Positions 15,872-26,194 of a stretch of 64,000 bases of DNA are shown here, piece by piece. Position numbers and translations under genes: made by a program. The notes beneath the pieces are model-generated. The model saw nothing but the letters and a program-made list of their open reading frames with translations. It was not told the DNA's origin and did not search any database. Each line of letters opens with the position of its first letter. Positions within the stretch are counted from its first letter, which is position 1. The stretch covers positions 1 through 64,000 of the forward strand of contig NZ_VITI01000010.1 of assembly GCF_007827795.1 (NCBI RefSeq), in the 5' to 3' direction. The DNA is from Azospirillum brasilense (lineage in GTDB: Bacteria > Pseudomonadota > Alphaproteobacteria > Azospirillales > Azospirillaceae).

Positions 15872-18727
15872 TTAGAACGCCGGTTCAGCGTCCACGGCTT
15901 CGGCGCAACGGAGGCACAGCGTCGGGTGTGCGGCGTTCGTGCCGACCTCCGGAAGGATCTTCCAGCAGCGCTCGCACTTGCCCCCTTCGGCGAGTCCGGG
16001 CACCACCGCGATGCCGGCCACGTCGGGCAGGACGAACGCCCCCTCGGGGGCCGTGCCTTCCGCCACCGTGATCTGCGAGGTGATGCAGATCTCGGCGAAG
16101 TCCACGCCGTCGAGCAATGCCTTGGTCGCCGCGTCCACGAAGACGGTCGGGTTGGCCTGGAGCGACGAACCGATCTTCTTGTTGGCCCGCTCCAGCTCCA
16201 GCGCGCCGGTGACGGTGCGGCGGACGGTGCGGATGGACTCCCACTTGGCGGCGAGATCGTCGTTACGCCACTCCGCCGGGATGGCCGGGAAGACGCGCAG
16301 ATGGACGCTTTCCTCGGTCCAGCCATCGACGCCGGTCAGGCCCGCGGGACGGGCGAGCCAAGCCTCCTCCGCGGTGAAGCAGAGGATCGGGGCCAGCCAC
16401 GCGGTCAGGGTGGAGAGCAGATGCTCCATTACCGTGCGGACCGCGCGGCGGCGGACCGAGCCGGCCGCGTCGCAATAGAGGCTGTCCTTGCGGACGTCGA
16501 AGTAGAAGGCGGACAGCTCGACGGCGCAGAAATTGTGGATCGCAACCGACAGGTCGTGGAAGTCGTAGGCCTCGATCTTGGCGCGGATCAGCGCGTCCAG
16601 CTCCGACAGGCGGTGCAGGACCCAGCGCTCCAGCTCCGGCATCTCGGCGACGGCGATGCGCTCGGCCGGGGTGTAGTCGGCCAGCGCGCCGAGGATGTAG
16701 CGCAGCGTGTTGCGCAGGCGGCGGTAATGGTCGGCCTGGTACTTGATGATCTCCGGGCCGATGCGCTGGTCCTCGGTGTAGTCGGTGCTGACCACCCAGA
16801 GGCGCAGGATGTCGGCGCCGTACTTGTCGCAGACCTCCTGCGGGGCGACCACGTTGCCCAGCGACTTGGACATCTTGCGGCCCTGCTCGTCGAGCGTGAA
16901 GCCGTGCGTCAGCACCGCGTCGTAGGGCGCCCGGCCGCGCGTGCCGCAGCTTTCCAGCAGGGAGGAGTGGAACCAGCCGCGGTGCTGGTCGGAGCCTTCA
17001 AGGTACAGCGACGCCGGCCACTTCAACTCGGGCCGCTGCTCCAGCACGAAGGCGTGGGTCGAGCCGGACTCGAACCACACGTCCACGATGTCCTTGACCT
17101 GCTCGTAATCGTCGGCGCGGTAGGCGTTGCCGAGGAAGTCCTGCGCCGGGCGGGCGAACCACGCGTCGGAGCCTTCCTTCTCGAAGATGTCGGCGATGCG
17201 GTTGAACACCTCGGCGTCGCGCAGGATCGCGCCGTTGTCCTTGCGGACGAACAGGGCGATCGGCACGCCCCAGGCGCGCTGGCGGCTGATGCACCAGTCC
17301 GGGCGCTGCTCGATCATCGCGCGGATGCGATTCTCGCCCTGGGCGGGGAACCACGTCGTGTCGGCGATCGCCTGCAGCGCCGTCTTGCGCAGGTCGTTCG
17401 TCTCCATGGAGATGAACCACTGCGGCGTGGTGCGGAAGATCAGCGGGGCCTTGGAGCGCCAGCTGTGCGGGTAGCTGTGCTTAACGCGGCCCTTGGCGAG
17501 CAGCGCCCCGACCTCCTGGAAGGCCTTCAGCACGGCGCCGTTAGCCTCGCCCGGCTTGCCTTCGGCGGTGTAGACGCGCAGGCCGGCGAACAGCGGGACG
17601 TGGTCGTAATAACGCCCGTCCTCGCCGACCGTCTGCGGCACCTCGATGCCGTTGGCCTGACCGAGATGGAAGTCGTCCTCGCCGTGGCCGGGTGCTATGT
17701 GGACGAAGCCGGTGCCGGCGTCGGTCGTCACGAAGTCGCCGGCCAGCAACGGCACCTTGAAGTCGTAGCCGCTGCGGGTCAGCGGGTGGTGGCAGTAGCC
17801 GCCGGCCAGACGCGAGCCGGGGAAGCGGTGCAGCAGCCGCGCGTCGGCGATCTTGGTTTCCTTGAAGACGCTTTCGGCCAGCGCGGTGGCGATGACCAGC
17901 CGCTCGCCGACCTCGGCGAGGCTGCCCTCCTCGACCGCCAGTACCTTGTAGGTCGCGTATTCGATGTCGTCGCCGAAGGCGATGGCGCGGTTGCCCGGCA
18001 GGGTCCAGGGCGTGGTCGTCCAGATGACGATGTTGGCGTCGTCGACCTCCGGCGCCGGCGAGCCCCAGATGGCGAAGCGCGCGAAGACCGTCGTCGAGGT
18101 GTGGTCGTGGTACTCGATCTCCGCCTCGGCCAGCGCGGTCTTCTCCACCACCGACCACATGACCGGCTTGGCGCCCTTGTAGAGGCCGCCGTTCATGGCG
18201 AACTTGTGGATCTCGCGGACGATCTGCGCCTCGGCGGGCAGCGTCATGGTCAGGTACGGGTCGGCCCAGTTGCCCTCAACGCCCAGGCGGCGGAACTCGC
18301 CGGCCTGCACATCCACCCACTTCTGGGCGAACTGGCGGCACTCGGCGCGGAACTGGTTGAGCGGAACCTCGTCCTTGTCCTTGCCCTCGGCGCGGTACTT
18401 CTCCTCGATCTTCCACTCGATGGGCAGGCCGTGGCAGTCCCAGCCGGGGACGTAGTTGGCGTCGAAGCCCTGCATCTGGCGCGAGCGGACGATGACGTCC
18501 TTCAGCACCTTGTTGACGGCGTGGCCGATGTGGATGTTGCCGTTGGCGTAGGGCGGGCCGTCGTGCAGGACGAACTTCTCGCGGTCCTTCGCCGTCTCGC
18601 GCAGCCGCTGGAAGAGGCCCATGTCCTCCCAGCGCTTCAGCAGCTCCGGCTCCTTGGTGGGCAGGCCGCCGCGCATGGGGAAGTCGGTGCGGGGCAGGAA
18701 GACGGTGGACTTGTAGTCGCGGGTCAT
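15872..18727 (-). CDS. ileS: Isoleucyl-tRNA synthetase
   Basis: 951 aa, full length. It charges tRNA-Ile in the cytoplasm. The class I HIGH motif is in [18 protein letters not shown] and KMSKS is in [12 protein letters not shown]. The editing domain contains [20 protein letters not shown]. The C-terminal zinc knuckle ([11 protein letters not shown] ... [10 protein letters not shown]) is complete. I chose ATG 18727 (MTRDYKSTV) because the 19 extra upstream residues are unrelated and GGA lies at the right distance. A GC hairpin is present in the leader at 18795-18820. Confidence 0.98.
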   Translation of the reverse strand: MTRDYKSTVFLPRTDFPMRGGLPTKEPELLKRWEDMGLFQRLRETAKDREKFVLHDGPPYANGNIHIGHAVNKVLKDVIVRSRQMQGFDANYVPGWDCHGLPIEWKIEEKYRAEGKDKDEVPLNQFRAECRQFAQKWVDVQAGEFRRLGVEGNWADPYLTMTLPAEAQIVREIHKFAMNGGLYKGAKPVMWSVVEKTALAEAEIEYHDHTSTTVFARFAIWGSPAPEVDDANIVIWTTTPWTLPGNRAIAFGDDIEYATYKVLAVEEGSLAEVGERLVIATALAESVFKETKIADARLLHRFPGSRLAGGYCHHPLTRSGYDFKVPLLAGDFVTTDAGTGFVHIAPGHGEDDFHLGQANGIEVPQTVGEDGRYYDHVPLFAGLRVYTAEGKPGEANGAVLKAFQEVGALLAKGRVKHSYPHSWRSKAPLIFRTTPQWFISMETNDLRKTALQAIADTTWFPAQGENRIRAMIEQRPDWCISRQRAWGVPIALFVRKDNGAILRDAEVFNRIADIFEKEGSDAWFARPAQDFLGNAYRADDYEQVKDIVDVWFESGSTHAFVLEQRPELKWPASLYLEGSDQHRGWFHSSLLESCGTRGRAPYDAVLTHGFTLDEQGRKMSKSLGNVVAPQEVCDKYGADILRLWVVSTDYTEDQRIGPEIIKYQADHYRRLRNTLRYILGALADYTPAERIAVAEMPELERWVLHRLSELDALIRAKIEAYDFHDLSVAIHNFCAVELSAFYFDVRKDSLYCDAAGSVRRRAVRTVMEHLLSTLTAWLAPILCFTAEEAWLARPAGLTGVDGWTEESVHLRVFPAIPAEWRNDDLAAKWESIRTVRRTVTGALELERANKKIGSSLQANPTVFVDAATKALLDGVDFAEICITSQITVAEGTAPEGAFVLPDVAGIAVVPGLAEGGKCERCWKILPEVGTNAAHPTLCLRCAEAVDAEPAF

Positions 18728-18794
18728 CGGGGATTCCTGGAAGACGAATTCTTCGGGCGGCAGCGGTCGGGCCGCCCGACGCACACACGGAATT

Positions 18795-18820
18795 GCCCGG
18801 CCCTCCTCAGAGAGCCGGGC
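18795..18820 (-). promoter_or_regulatory. Hairpin between pyrE and ileS
   Basis: GCCCGGC and GCCGGGC form a 7-bp stem with a 12-base loop, about 70-95 bases upstream of the ileS start. There is no T-run on either side. It could be a weak terminator after pyrE or a leader structure of ileS. Confidence 0.4.
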
Positions 18821-18935
18821 CGGTAATTCGCGCCGGAGGCGCCGTGACCCGCCAATCGAGCTTCATGGCGCGGATATTAGCGGGGTGTGCGGTGCGGTCA
18901 AGGAGCAGGGCGAGCGGCTTTCCCTGCGAAGGGCC

Positions 18936-19643
18936 TCAGTCGAAGCTGGCCTTGCCACCATGGGCGGCGGACCAGCCGACCGGGTCGTTCAGGAACTTCT
19001 CGACCTCCGACAGGGTGTTCTCGTCGAAGTACTGGTTCTCGCGGGCGACCTTCAGCACGTCCCACCAGGTGCACAGCTCGTGCAGGCGGACGCCGATGCG
19101 GTCCATGTTGGTCTTCGACTGCGGGAAGATGCCGTAATGGAAGATCACGAAGCTGTCGGTCACCGTGGCCCCGCCGTTGCGCAGCGCGGTGACGAAGTTC
19201 TCCTTGCTCTTGCCGTCGGTGGCGAGGTCCTCGACCAGGATGACCCGCTGCCCCTCGGTCAGCACGCCCTCGATCTGGGCGTTGCGCCCGAAGCCCTTCG
19301 GCTTCTTGCGGACATACTGCATGGGCAGTTCCAGCCGTTCGGCGATCCAGGCGGCGAAGGGGATGCCCGCCGTCTCGCCGCCGGCCACCGCGTCGATGCT
19401 CTCGTAACCGATCTCGCGCTCGATGGTCTGGACGGCGAAGTCCATCAGGGCCTTGCGCGCGCGCGGGAAGGACACGATGCGCCGGCAGTCGGTGTAGACC
19501 GGGCTCGCCCAGCCGGAGGTGAAGATGAAGGGCGTCTCGGCGTTGAAATGCAGCGCCTTGATTTCCAGCAGGATCTTCGCGGCGGTGGCGGCAATCGTGG
19601 CCCGGTCACCATTGGTCGGGGCGGGCAGGGCGGCGGTGGTCAT
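18936..19643 (-). CDS. pyrE: Orotate phosphoribosyltransferase
   Basis: 235 aa. It joins orotate to PRPP to make OMP in pyrimidine synthesis. The PRPP-binding motif is [17 protein letters not shown]; the orotate-side elements are [14 protein letters not shown] and [14 protein letters not shown]. An extended C-terminal tail follows, as in alphaproteobacterial PyrE. GGGAG precedes ATG 19643. Confidence 0.96.
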   Translation of the reverse strand: MTTAALPAPTNGDRATIAATAAKILLEIKALHFNAETPFIFTSGWASPVYTDCRRIVSFPRARKALMDFAVQTIEREIGYESIDAVAGGETAGIPFAAWIAERLELPMQYVRKKPKGFGRNAQIEGVLTEGQRVILVEDLATDGKSKENFVTALRNGGATVTDSFVIFHYGIFPQSKTNMDRIGVRLHELCTWWDVLKVARENQYFDENTLSEVEKFLNDPVGWSAAHGGKASFD

Positions 19644-19844
19644 GGCCTAACGGCTCCCAGGGAGGCTCAAACTGCCCCGTGTGTAGCCCCCCGGCGTGCG
19701 AATCGCAATGGGGCGGGCTCGCCCTTCGCCGTCACTTCCCCGGCAGCGCCAGCGTGATGCAGCGGGTCAGCACCGGGTTGCCGGTTATCTCGCGGCGGGC
19801 CCGGACGGCGGCGGCTCGGCGGCCTTGCACGGTTCCATCGTCGC

Positions 19845-20807
19845 TCAGCCCTCTGCTCCGCCGGCCGGCTCCTTGGCCAGCACGGCGCGGGCGGCGGCGG
19901 CGTCCTGGACGATCTGGTCCTTCAGCTCGCCGAAGCTGCCGAACTTGCGCTCCGGCCGCAGGAACTCGATGAGTTGCACGCGCAAATGCTGGCCGTAGAG
20001 GTCGCCGTCGAAGTCCAGGATGTGGGTTTCCAGCCGCTCCACCGTTCCGCCCACGGTCGGGCGGCGGCCCAGGTTGGCGACGCCGTTGCGCCAGACCGTG
20101 CCCGCCCCCTGGTCCACCCCGGTGCGCACCGCGTAGACGCCGAAGGCGGGGCGCAGATAGTCGGCCAGTTCGACGTTGGCGGTGGGGAAGCCGATGGTGC
20201 GGCCCTTGTGGTCGCCATGCTCCACGCGCCCCTCGATCTCCCAGGGGGCGCCGAGCAGCCGGGCGGCCTCGCGCGGGTTGCCGGCGACCAGCGCGTCGCG
20301 CACGCGGGTGGAGGAATAGACGCCGTCCGCATCGTCGGCCACCGGCCCGACCTCGGTCACGCCGAAGCCGTAGGCCGCGCCGGCCTGACGCAGCAGGGCG
20401 GGGTCGCCGCCGCGGCCGTGGCCGAACAGGAAGTCGTAGCCGCAGACGACGTGCCGCACGCCCAGCCCGGCCACCAGATCCTCCCGGATGAAGGCGTCGG
20501 CGGTCTTGTGCAGGAAGCTCTCGTCGAAATGGCAGACGAACAGCAGGTCGACCCCCAGCGCCTCGATGTGGCGGGCCTTGACGCGGAAGGGCGACAGGCG
20601 GAAGGGGGCGTCGTCGGGGCGGAAGACCGAGCGGGGATGCGGCTCGAAGGTCATCACCGCCGAGGGCACGCCGCGATCACGGGCGATCCGCTGGGCGGTG
20701 GCGATCACCGCCTGATGACCGCGGTGCACCCCGTCGAAGTTGCCCAGGGCGACGACGGCCCCGCGGGCGTCCTCCGGCAGGTCGGCGGTGTGTCGGAACA
20801 ATCGCAT
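19845..20807 (-). CDS. ribF: Bifunctional riboflavin kinase / FAD synthetase
   Basis: 320 aa. It phosphorylates riboflavin to FMN and adenylates it to FAD. The N-terminal nucleotidyltransferase domain has GNFDGVHRGHQAVI, TFEPHPRSVFRP and YSSTRVRDALVAG. The C-terminal flavokinase domain starts near residue 185 with HGDHKGRTIGFPTANVEL and contains GVYAVR and ETHILDFDGDLYG. It lies upstream of pyrE and ileS on the same strand, separated from pyrE by 201 bases. Confidence 0.97.
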   Translation of the reverse strand: MRLFRHTADLPEDARGAVVALGNFDGVHRGHQAVIATAQRIARDRGVPSAVMTFEPHPRSVFRPDDAPFRLSPFRVKARHIEALGVDLLFVCHFDESFLHKTADAFIREDLVAGLGVRHVVCGYDFLFGHGRGGDPALLRQAGAAYGFGVTEVGPVADDADGVYSSTRVRDALVAGNPREAARLLGAPWEIEGRVEHGDHKGRTIGFPTANVELADYLRPAFGVYAVRTGVDQGAGTVWRNGVANLGRRPTVGGTVERLETHILDFDGDLYGQHLRVQLIEFLRPERKFGSFGELKDQIVQDAAAARAVLAKEPAGGAEG

Positions 20808-20986
20808 GCGTCACGCCCTGATGGTCTGCGGGCCGCGGACGGCCCCCGGAAACGATGGCGGCCCGCCGGGGCGGGCCATGCCATGGGCGTCTTATATAGA
20901 CCGGAGCCGGCGCGTGGTCTACGCACCGGCGACCGGCAAGTCGTTTCACGTGTTAAAGGCTTGCCCGCTTTACAGGTTTGGCGGGA

Positions 20987-21436
20987 TCAGCCGCGCGACG
21001 GGACCATCAGCAGGGCCTCGCCCTCGATCACCACCGTCTCGCCGACGGTGCAGACCGTGCGGACGACGGCGCGGCGCTTCTCCGGGATGATCTCGGTCAC
21101 GGTGGCGCGGGCGGTCACCGTGTCGCCGGCGCGGACCGGCGCCTTGAAGCGCACGGTCTGGCTCATGTAGATGGCGCCCGGACCCGGCAGCTTGGTGCCC
21201 AGAACGGCGGAGATGAAGCTGACGCTCAGCATGCCGTGGGCGATGCGGCCCTGGAACATGGTGCCGCTGGCGTATTCCTGGTTCAGGTGGACCGGGTTGG
21301 TGTCGCCGGAGATGCCGGCGAACAGCACGATGTCCGCCTCGGTAACCGTCTTCGCGAAGGACGCCGTCATGCCGACGGTCAGATCCTCGATGCAGTGGCC
21401 CTCGTTGTCCTTCAGGACTTGGCGAACATCATCCAT
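20987..21436 (-). CDS. (R)-specific enoyl-CoA hydratase (MaoC/PhaJ-like)
   Basis: 149 aa with a hot-dog fold. The hydratase-2 motif is LFAGISGDTNPVHLNQEYA (catalytic Asp and His), followed by FQGRIAHGMLSVSFISAVLG. ATG 21436 (MDDVRQVL) has AAGGAA upstream; longer in-frame starts add unrelated residues. PhaJ enzymes supply (R)-3-hydroxyacyl-CoA from beta-oxidation for polyhydroxyalkanoate synthesis. The phasin genes later in the window suggest that role, but a general MaoC role in fatty-acid or C5 acid metabolism is also possible. Confidence 0.85.
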   Translation of the reverse strand: MDDVRQVLKDNEGHCIEDLTVGMTASFAKTVTEADIVLFAGISGDTNPVHLNQEYASGTMFQGRIAHGMLSVSFISAVLGTKLPGPGAIYMSQTVRFKAPVRAGDTVTARATVTEIIPEKRRAVVRTVCTVGETVVIEGEALLMVPSRG

Positions 21437-21793
21437 ACCGCGGTTCCTTTTCATCAAGCACCGGCAGAGCGGTGCGGCAACACGTATGGTGCAATGCGAT
21501 ATATGCACTGCAACCACGTGATGGCAACACGACTCGCCTGAAAAAGTGAAAAAACCGCTAACCTCTTTCGAAAGAGGAGGCAGTCGAGGCCTTTCGCCTG
21601 CTTCCTCTGGCCCGGCGATTTCAGATCCGTGACAGTAAAAGTCCGGAGCGGCTCCAGTTAATATGTGTACTGACAATTCGGCGTGCTGCACCGCGGAATG
21701 CGCGGCGACTCGGGGGCGGACGTCTTGACATCCCGCCGTCGCGGCCAACCGTCACCTTTCATCCCTTCCCCGAACCGTGACGGAGTCCGACCC
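21437..21793. other. Divergent intergenic region with 16-bp palindrome
   Basis: A 357-base spacer between the divergent hydratase and short-chain dehydrogenase genes. It contains the perfect palindrome CCTCTTTCGAAAGAGG at 21562-21577 and an imperfect dyad around 21488-21512 (TGCA-rich, near ATATATGCACTGCA). The hydratase promoter is expected near the latter. No open frame here looks coding. Confidence 0.5.
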
Positions 21794-22609
21794 ATGCTCC
21801 ACCGCTTCGCGCTGGTCACCGGCGGCACCTCCGGCATCGGCGCCGGCTTCGCCCGCGCCCTGTCCGCCGACACCGGCCTTCTGCTGGCCGCCCGCAACGC
21901 CGAGGCACTGACCGCCCGCAAGGCTGAGCTGGAATCCGCCGGCCGCCGGGTGGAGGTGCTGTCCGCCGACCTGACCACCGACGAAGGGCGCAACGCCCTG
22001 ATCCAGAAGGCGGAGACGCTGGAGATCGACCTGCTCATCAACAACGCCGGGTCCGGCGCCTTCGGGCCGGTGCTGGACAACGCGCCGGAGGCGGAGCGGG
22101 CGACGGTGGAGCTGAACGTGGTGGCGACCACGGTGCTGACCCGCGCGCTGCTGCCCGGCATGATCGAGCGGGCGGCGCGCGACGGGCGGCGGGCGGGGCT
22201 GATCCTGGTGTCGAGCACGGCGGCCTTCCAGCCGGTCCCGTTCCTCGCGACCTACTGCGCCAGCAAGAGCTTCATCCTGGCTTATGGCGAGGCGCTGGCG
22301 ACGGAGCTGAAGCGCAAGCCGGTGGATGTGCTGGTCCTGTGCCCCGGCGCCACCCGCACCGCCTTCGGCAAGCGCGCCGGCTTCGCCCTGAACGCGCTGC
22401 CGGGGGCCGCCGATCCGCTGGACGTGGCGCGGGAGGGGTTGCAGGCTTTGGGGTGCCGCACGGTGCATGTGCACGGCTTCGGCGCCCGCAACATGCTGCG
22501 CCCCTTCCTGTGGTCGCGCCACGCGGCGTCCGGCGGGTTGGGCGCTCTGCTGGCCGCCTTCGACCGCGGCCAGCGCGCCGGCAGGACCGTCCGCCCGCCG
22601 CGGGCCTGA
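21794..22609 (+). CDS. Short-chain dehydrogenase/reductase
   Basis: 271 aa with a classical SDR Rossmann fold. The cofactor motif TGGTSGIGAGFA is at residues 9-20, with NNAGSGAFGP and the active site STAAF ... YCASKSF (Tyr-x-x-x-Lys). LVLCPGATRTAF follows. The pattern resembles the DltE/YqjQ-like group that acts on lipid-like or aromatic ketones. ATG 21794 was chosen because upstream in-frame residues are not SDR-like. Substrate cannot be assigned. Two hairpins follow the stop. Confidence 0.9.
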   Translation: MLHRFALVTGGTSGIGAGFARALSADTGLLLAARNAEALTARKAELESAGRRVEVLSADLTTDEGRNALIQKAETLEIDLLINNAGSGAFGPVLDNAPEAERATVELNVVATTVLTRALLPGMIERAARDGRRAGLILVSSTAAFQPVPFLATYCASKSFILAYGEALATELKRKPVDVLVLCPGATRTAFGKRAGFALNALPGAADPLDVAREGLQALGCRTVHVHGFGARNMLRPFLWSRHAASGGLGALLAAFDRGQRAGRTVRPPRA

Positions 22610-22611
22610 CC

Positions 22612-22637
22612 CTAAAGCGAATTTTCATTCGCTTTAG
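22612..22637. terminator. Hairpin after the short-chain dehydrogenase gene
   Basis: CTAAAGCGAA-ttttca-TTCGCTTTAG, a perfect 10-bp stem three bases past the stop. A second, similar hairpin (AAAGCGGATT/AATCCGCTTT) at 22693-22714 overlaps the stop of the convergent rlpA-like gene. Together they terminate both convergent transcripts. Confidence 0.7.
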
Positions 22638-22712
22638 ATTCATACGGCCTCATTTGCCGGCCGGGCTTCGGCCGGGACCGCAGTCGCGGTCCAAAGCGGA
22701 TTGAAATCCGCT

Positions 22713-23330
22713 TTAGCGGTCGGACCCCGACCCGCTCTGCTGATCGGCGCGGGACGAGCCGGACCGGGCGGCGCCGGTCCCTTTCTTGTCAGGCGAGGGC
22801 TGTTCGGCGACCTGAGTCTTGTCGGCCTTCTCGGCCTTGGCCTCGACCTTCTCCTTCACGGACTCGGTCGGCTGTTCGGACGGCTTGGCCTCGACGCGGA
22901 CCGGGGCCACGCCGTCCTCGATCATGTCGAGCTGTTTGGCGGCCTTCTTCGACAGGTCGATGACCCGCCCGTCCACATAGGGGCCGCGGTCGTTGACGAT
23001 GACGTCGACGCTCTTGCCGTTGTCCTGGTTGGTCACGGTGACCTTGCTGCCCAGCGGCAGCTCGCGCGAGGCGGCCGTCGGCTTGTTCTGGTCGAAACGC
23101 TCGCCGCTGGCCGTCTTCTTGCCGTGGAACGAGCCGCCGTAGAAGGACGCCTCGCCCTCATGGACGATCACCGGCTCGCCCTCGTCCGTACGCTCCACGG
23201 CGATCGGCGGCACCGACGCGTCCTTGGGGCTTTGCGATTTGGATGAGGGCTGGGCCTGGGCGGCGGCCATGGGGGATAGGGACAGGGACAGGGCGCAGAG
23301 CGCCATGGACAGTGTACGCGCCATGTGCAT
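22713..23330 (-). CDS. rlpA: RlpA-like septal lytic-transglycosylase-family protein
   Basis: 205 aa with a signal peptide ([21 protein letters not shown]), so periplasmic. It has a double-psi beta-barrel: [19 protein letters not shown], then [12 protein letters not shown] and [19 protein letters not shown]. The key Asp in NDRGPY and the His of the HGKKTASGE region match active RlpA proteins, which cut naked glycan strands at division sites. There is no SPOR domain; instead the tail is a Lys/Glu/Ser-rich disordered extension of about 70 residues. GGGAGG precedes the start. Confidence 0.88.
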   Translation of the reverse strand: MHMARTLSMALCALSLSLSPMAAAQAQPSSKSQSPKDASVPPIAVERTDEGEPVIVHEGEASFYGGSFHGKKTASGERFDQNKPTAASRELPLGSKVTVTNQDNGKSVDVIVNDRGPYVDGRVIDLSKKAAKQLDMIEDGVAPVRVEAKPSEQPTESVKEKVEAKAEKADKTQVAEQPSPDKKGTGAARSGSSRADQQSGSGSDR

Positions 23331-23387
23331 TCGAATGTACCTCCCATCGGACCTGGACAACATCCGGGGTAGGGTGGGGGTTCCACC

Positions 23388-23475
23388 GAATGGCGGGCGA
23401 ATGGCGGGCGAATGGCGGGCGAATGGCGGGCGAATGGCGGGCGAATGGCGGGCGAATGGCGGGCGAATGGCCGGC
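23388..23475. repeat. 11-bp tandem repeat, seven perfect copies plus one variant
   Basis: The unit GAATGGCGGGC repeats seven times exactly from 23388 to 23464. An eighth copy, GAATGGCCGGC, ends at 23475. It lies in the 218-base divergent promoter region between rlpA (start 23330) and the hydrolase (start 23549). Copy number is likely variable between strains. Confidence 0.97.
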
Positions 23476-23548
23476 CCCGCCGCCGGACGCTGGACCCGCC
23501 CGGCCCGATGATGCTTCAATCGTCCCGTCAACGATGGAGAGCGCGGGA

Positions 23549-24490
23549 ATGGCCGTCAGCGTGGCGGATCTGGGTGTGGAGCCACGATTCGGCTGGGTGA
23601 CGATGGGGGACGGGACCCGGCTGCGCACGGCCCATTGGACGGCCACCGCCACCCCGCCGCGCGGCACCGCGCTGCTGCTGACCGGCCGGGCCGAGTTCAT
23701 CGAGAAATACGCCGAGACGGCGGGGGAGCTGCTCGCCCGCGGCTTCGACGTCTTCGCCTTCGACTGGCGCAACCAGGGCCTGTCCGACCGGCCCCTGCCC
23801 AACCGCCAGATCCATCACCTGGACAGCTTCGACACGCTGGCCGGCGATCTCGACGAGGTTGTGGAGCAGCTGGTGAGGCCGCGGCGGCACGGGCCGCTGC
23901 TGCTGGTCGCCCACAGCATGGGCGGGCTGGTCGCCCTGATGGCCCTGCTGCGCAACCCGGCCCTGTGCGACGCGGCGGTGCTGACGGCGCCGATGTTCGA
24001 CATCTTCACCGGTCCGGTGCCGCGCCGCATGGCGGTCTGGCTGGCCGAGCGCCTTTGCGCCCGCGGGCGGGCCGCCGAATACGCCTTCGGGCAGCACGAT
24101 TACGACCCGGTGGAGGGGCTGTTCACCCCGGTCAACCCGATCACCGCCGACCCCCGCCGCTACGCCACCTACCACGACGCCTTCCGCGACCGGCCCGAGC
24201 TGCGGGTGGGCGGGGTCAGCTTCGGCTGGGTGCGGGCGGCCCTGCGCGCCGCCGACCACATCCGCTTCACCGCAGCGTTGGAGCGGGTGACGACGCCCAT
24301 CCTGCTGCTGAGCGCGCCCGCCGACGCCGTCGTCCGCTCGGAGTCGCACCGGCTGGCCGCCGCCCGGCTGGGCAACGCCGTGCTGAAGGAGCATCCCGAT
24401 GCCAAGCACGAGCTGCTGATGGAGCGTGACGACATCCGTGACCGGGTGTGGGCGGACATCGACGCCTTCCTGGCCGCCCTACATCTGTAA
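23549..24490 (+). CDS. Alpha/beta hydrolase (lysophospholipase / monoacylglycerol-lipase-like)
   Basis: 313 aa. The nucleophile elbow is [11 protein letters not shown] (G-x-S-x-G type with Ala first). The oxyanion region is [15 protein letters not shown], and the region [14 protein letters not shown] is characteristic of the Hydrolase_4/PldB group. The acid is probably in [11 protein letters not shown] and the His in [14 protein letters not shown] 23549 has GGAG upstream; ATG 23534 is an alternative. No signal peptide, so probably a cytoplasmic lipid or ester hydrolase. Confidence 0.88.
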   Translation: MAVSVADLGVEPRFGWVTMGDGTRLRTAHWTATATPPRGTALLLTGRAEFIEKYAETAGELLARGFDVFAFDWRNQGLSDRPLPNRQIHHLDSFDTLAGDLDEVVEQLVRPRRHGPLLLVAHSMGGLVALMALLRNPALCDAAVLTAPMFDIFTGPVPRRMAVWLAERLCARGRAAEYAFGQHDYDPVEGLFTPVNPITADPRRYATYHDAFRDRPELRVGGVSFGWVRAALRAADHIRFTAALERVTTPILLLSAPADAVVRSESHRLAAARLGNAVLKEHPDAKHELLMERDDIRDRVWADIDAFLAALHL

Positions 24491-24608
24491 GCCGGGCATC
24501 TGTAGGCCGGGCTGTGCTAGGTCCTTGGCGCCGACGGTCACGCGCCCACATGATGGACGTTTTGCCACCGGCTTTACGCCCGTCTTTACGCTCAAGGGTC
24601 TGCCTTCC

Positions 24609-25622
24609 ATGTCCGATTTCTGGAAAGAGTCCGGTTTCCATCTGCTGACGCGCGACGCCGACGGCTGGCTGGCGGTCACGCCGGACTTCCTGCGCGCCTA
24701 TCTGATGCGGCCGGAGATGCGCCCGCCCGAGGACGCCTGCGAGACCGAGCACACGCTGTTCGCCGGCCTGCTCGACGATCCCGCCCGCCCCGTGCCGCCG
24801 GGCATGGTGGAGGCGCTGGCCGACGCGGACGCGCGGGAGAACTGGGCGGTCTGGCTGGGCTTCCGCGACCGGCTGCTCGCCGCCGGCACGGTCGAGGGCT
24901 GCTACCTCCGCCTGTTCCGCGAGGGGGCGCGGGGCGTGCCGGGTCTGTTCATCGACCAGATGGCCCATGTGATCCTGCGCAACATCCTGGACGGCACGCC
25001 GTCGGGCCTGCGGGCGCGGGCGGGGGAGCTGTTCTTTCGGCCCCAGACGGTGTCGGTGGACGACGGGCGGGTCCGGCTGGCCGACAGCGAGACGGTGGAG
25101 ATGCTGGCCGCGACCGGCGGCTTCGGCAGCCTGGGCCGGCTGGTGGTGGAGGCCGGGACCGCCCCGCGCTCTGTCGATCTCGACATCCTCGACGAGACCA
25201 ACCACCCCCGCTACTGGGAGCGCGATTCGCGGCACGACACCGTGCTGGACGTGACCTTCGCCGCGACCGGGCTGGACGCGCTGTGCCGCGTCCTGGAAGG
25301 CTGGGTACGGCATTTCCTGGGGGTGGCGGTGTCGATCCAGCCGGTGCAGCGGATCAGCGACGAGCGCTGGGTCTGGCATGTCGGGCTGGACGGGGAGGCC
25401 ACGGCGATCCTCAACGACCTCTACAACGGGGCCGAGGTGGGAGAGGAGCGGCTGGCCCGCATCCTGTCGCTGTTCCGGCTGGAGTTCGCCGACCCCGCGG
25501 CCATGCGCGCCGACATCGCCGGGCGGCCCGTCTATCTGGCCCTGGCGATGACCGCCGACCGCAAGCTGCGCCTCAAGCCGCAGAACCTGCTGGTCAACCT
25601 GCCGCTGACACAGATGAACTGA
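24609..25622 (+). CDS. DUF6352-like protein of unknown function
   Basis: 337 aa, starting MSDFWKESGFHLLTRDADGW. ATG 24609 was chosen because the upstream in-frame residues are not natural protein-like. The sequence has the feel of a conserved alphaproteobacterial family I associate with DUF6352 (moderate certainty). It is acidic and soluble with no membrane segment. Notable stretches are DILDETNHPRYWERDSRHDT and YNGAEVGEERLARILSLFR. It lies 118 bases downstream of the hydrolase on the same strand. No catalytic motif recognised. Confidence 0.75.
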   Translation: MSDFWKESGFHLLTRDADGWLAVTPDFLRAYLMRPEMRPPEDACETEHTLFAGLLDDPARPVPPGMVEALADADARENWAVWLGFRDRLLAAGTVEGCYLRLFREGARGVPGLFIDQMAHVILRNILDGTPSGLRARAGELFFRPQTVSVDDGRVRLADSETVEMLAATGGFGSLGRLVVEAGTAPRSVDLDILDETNHPRYWERDSRHDTVLDVTFAATGLDALCRVLEGWVRHFLGVAVSIQPVQRISDERWVWHVGLDGEATAILNDLYNGAEVGEERLARILSLFRLEFADPAAMRADIAGRPVYLALAMTADRKLRLKPQNLLVNLPLTQMN

Positions 25623-25720
25623 TCAGCAATCCCATAACCATACTGTAAGTGTGACTATCTGCCGCCCCGGCGGCGGGCGGGCGGCGGCTTATAAGGATGT
25701 TTCCTGAAGGGGGAAACGTC

Positions 25721-26185
25721 ATGCAATTAAACAATACGCAGCCGAAGACGATGAAGCCGAACCTTGCCGACCCGCGTTGGGCGACGATGGCGTGGCAGGA
25801 CGGCTTCGGCGTCGGAAACGCCGTGATCGACGCCGACCACAAGCGCCTGTTCGAGTTGTTCAACGAGTTCGTCACCGCGGTGAACGAATTCCGCGCCGAC
25901 AGCGAGATCCAGGATGTGCTGAGGGAACTGCTCGACTACACCGACACGCATTTCGACCGGGAAGAAACGCTGATGCGCGAGCACGGCTATCCCGACTACA
26001 CCGCCCACAAGGCGCTGCACGACAGCTTCGTCCGCCAGCTTCACGACGTGAACAGCGCGCTGGACGCGGGGGGCGAGAAGGGCGCCTTCGTGCTGGGCTT
26101 CCTCGCCAAATGGCTGTCCGGCCACATCCTGGGCGTGGACACGAAACTGGGCGCCTACCTGCGCGATCGCGGGGTGGAGTCGTAA
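25721..26185 (+). CDS. Bacteriohemerythrin (first of two)
   Basis: 154 aa with a four-helix hemerythrin fold and a di-iron site for O2 binding. Ligand motifs: DADHKRLFELF, THFDREETLM, AHKALHDSF (HxxxH) and HILGVD (HxxxxD). ATG 25721 (MQLNNTQPK) has GAAGGGGG upstream. A second member lies at 31239-31721 on the other strand. Likely roles are O2 storage, sensing or delivery under the microaerobic life of such bacteria (inference). Confidence 0.93.
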   Translation: MQLNNTQPKTMKPNLADPRWATMAWQDGFGVGNAVIDADHKRLFELFNEFVTAVNEFRADSEIQDVLRELLDYTDTHFDREETLMREHGYPDYTAHKALHDSFVRQLHDVNSALDAGGEKGAFVLGFLAKWLSGHILGVDTKLGAYLRDRGVES

Positions 26186-26194
26186 AGGGCAAAA

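Noticed and set aside
15926..18826. 966-codon plus-strand open frame opposite ileS
   Set aside because: Shadow of ileS; no start signal or protein-like features.
19732..19830. Short minus-strand frame (GTG start, ending TRCITLALPGK) between ribF and pyrE
   Set aside because: It reads protein-like, but there is no ribosome-binding site and the length is only 32 codons; it could be a remnant, so it is left unannotated.
23243..24490. Longer hydrolase start (415 aa) reading through the 11-bp repeat
   Set aside because: The extension overlaps the rlpA 5' end and the repeat; the ATG at 23549 has a ribosome-binding site and matches family length.
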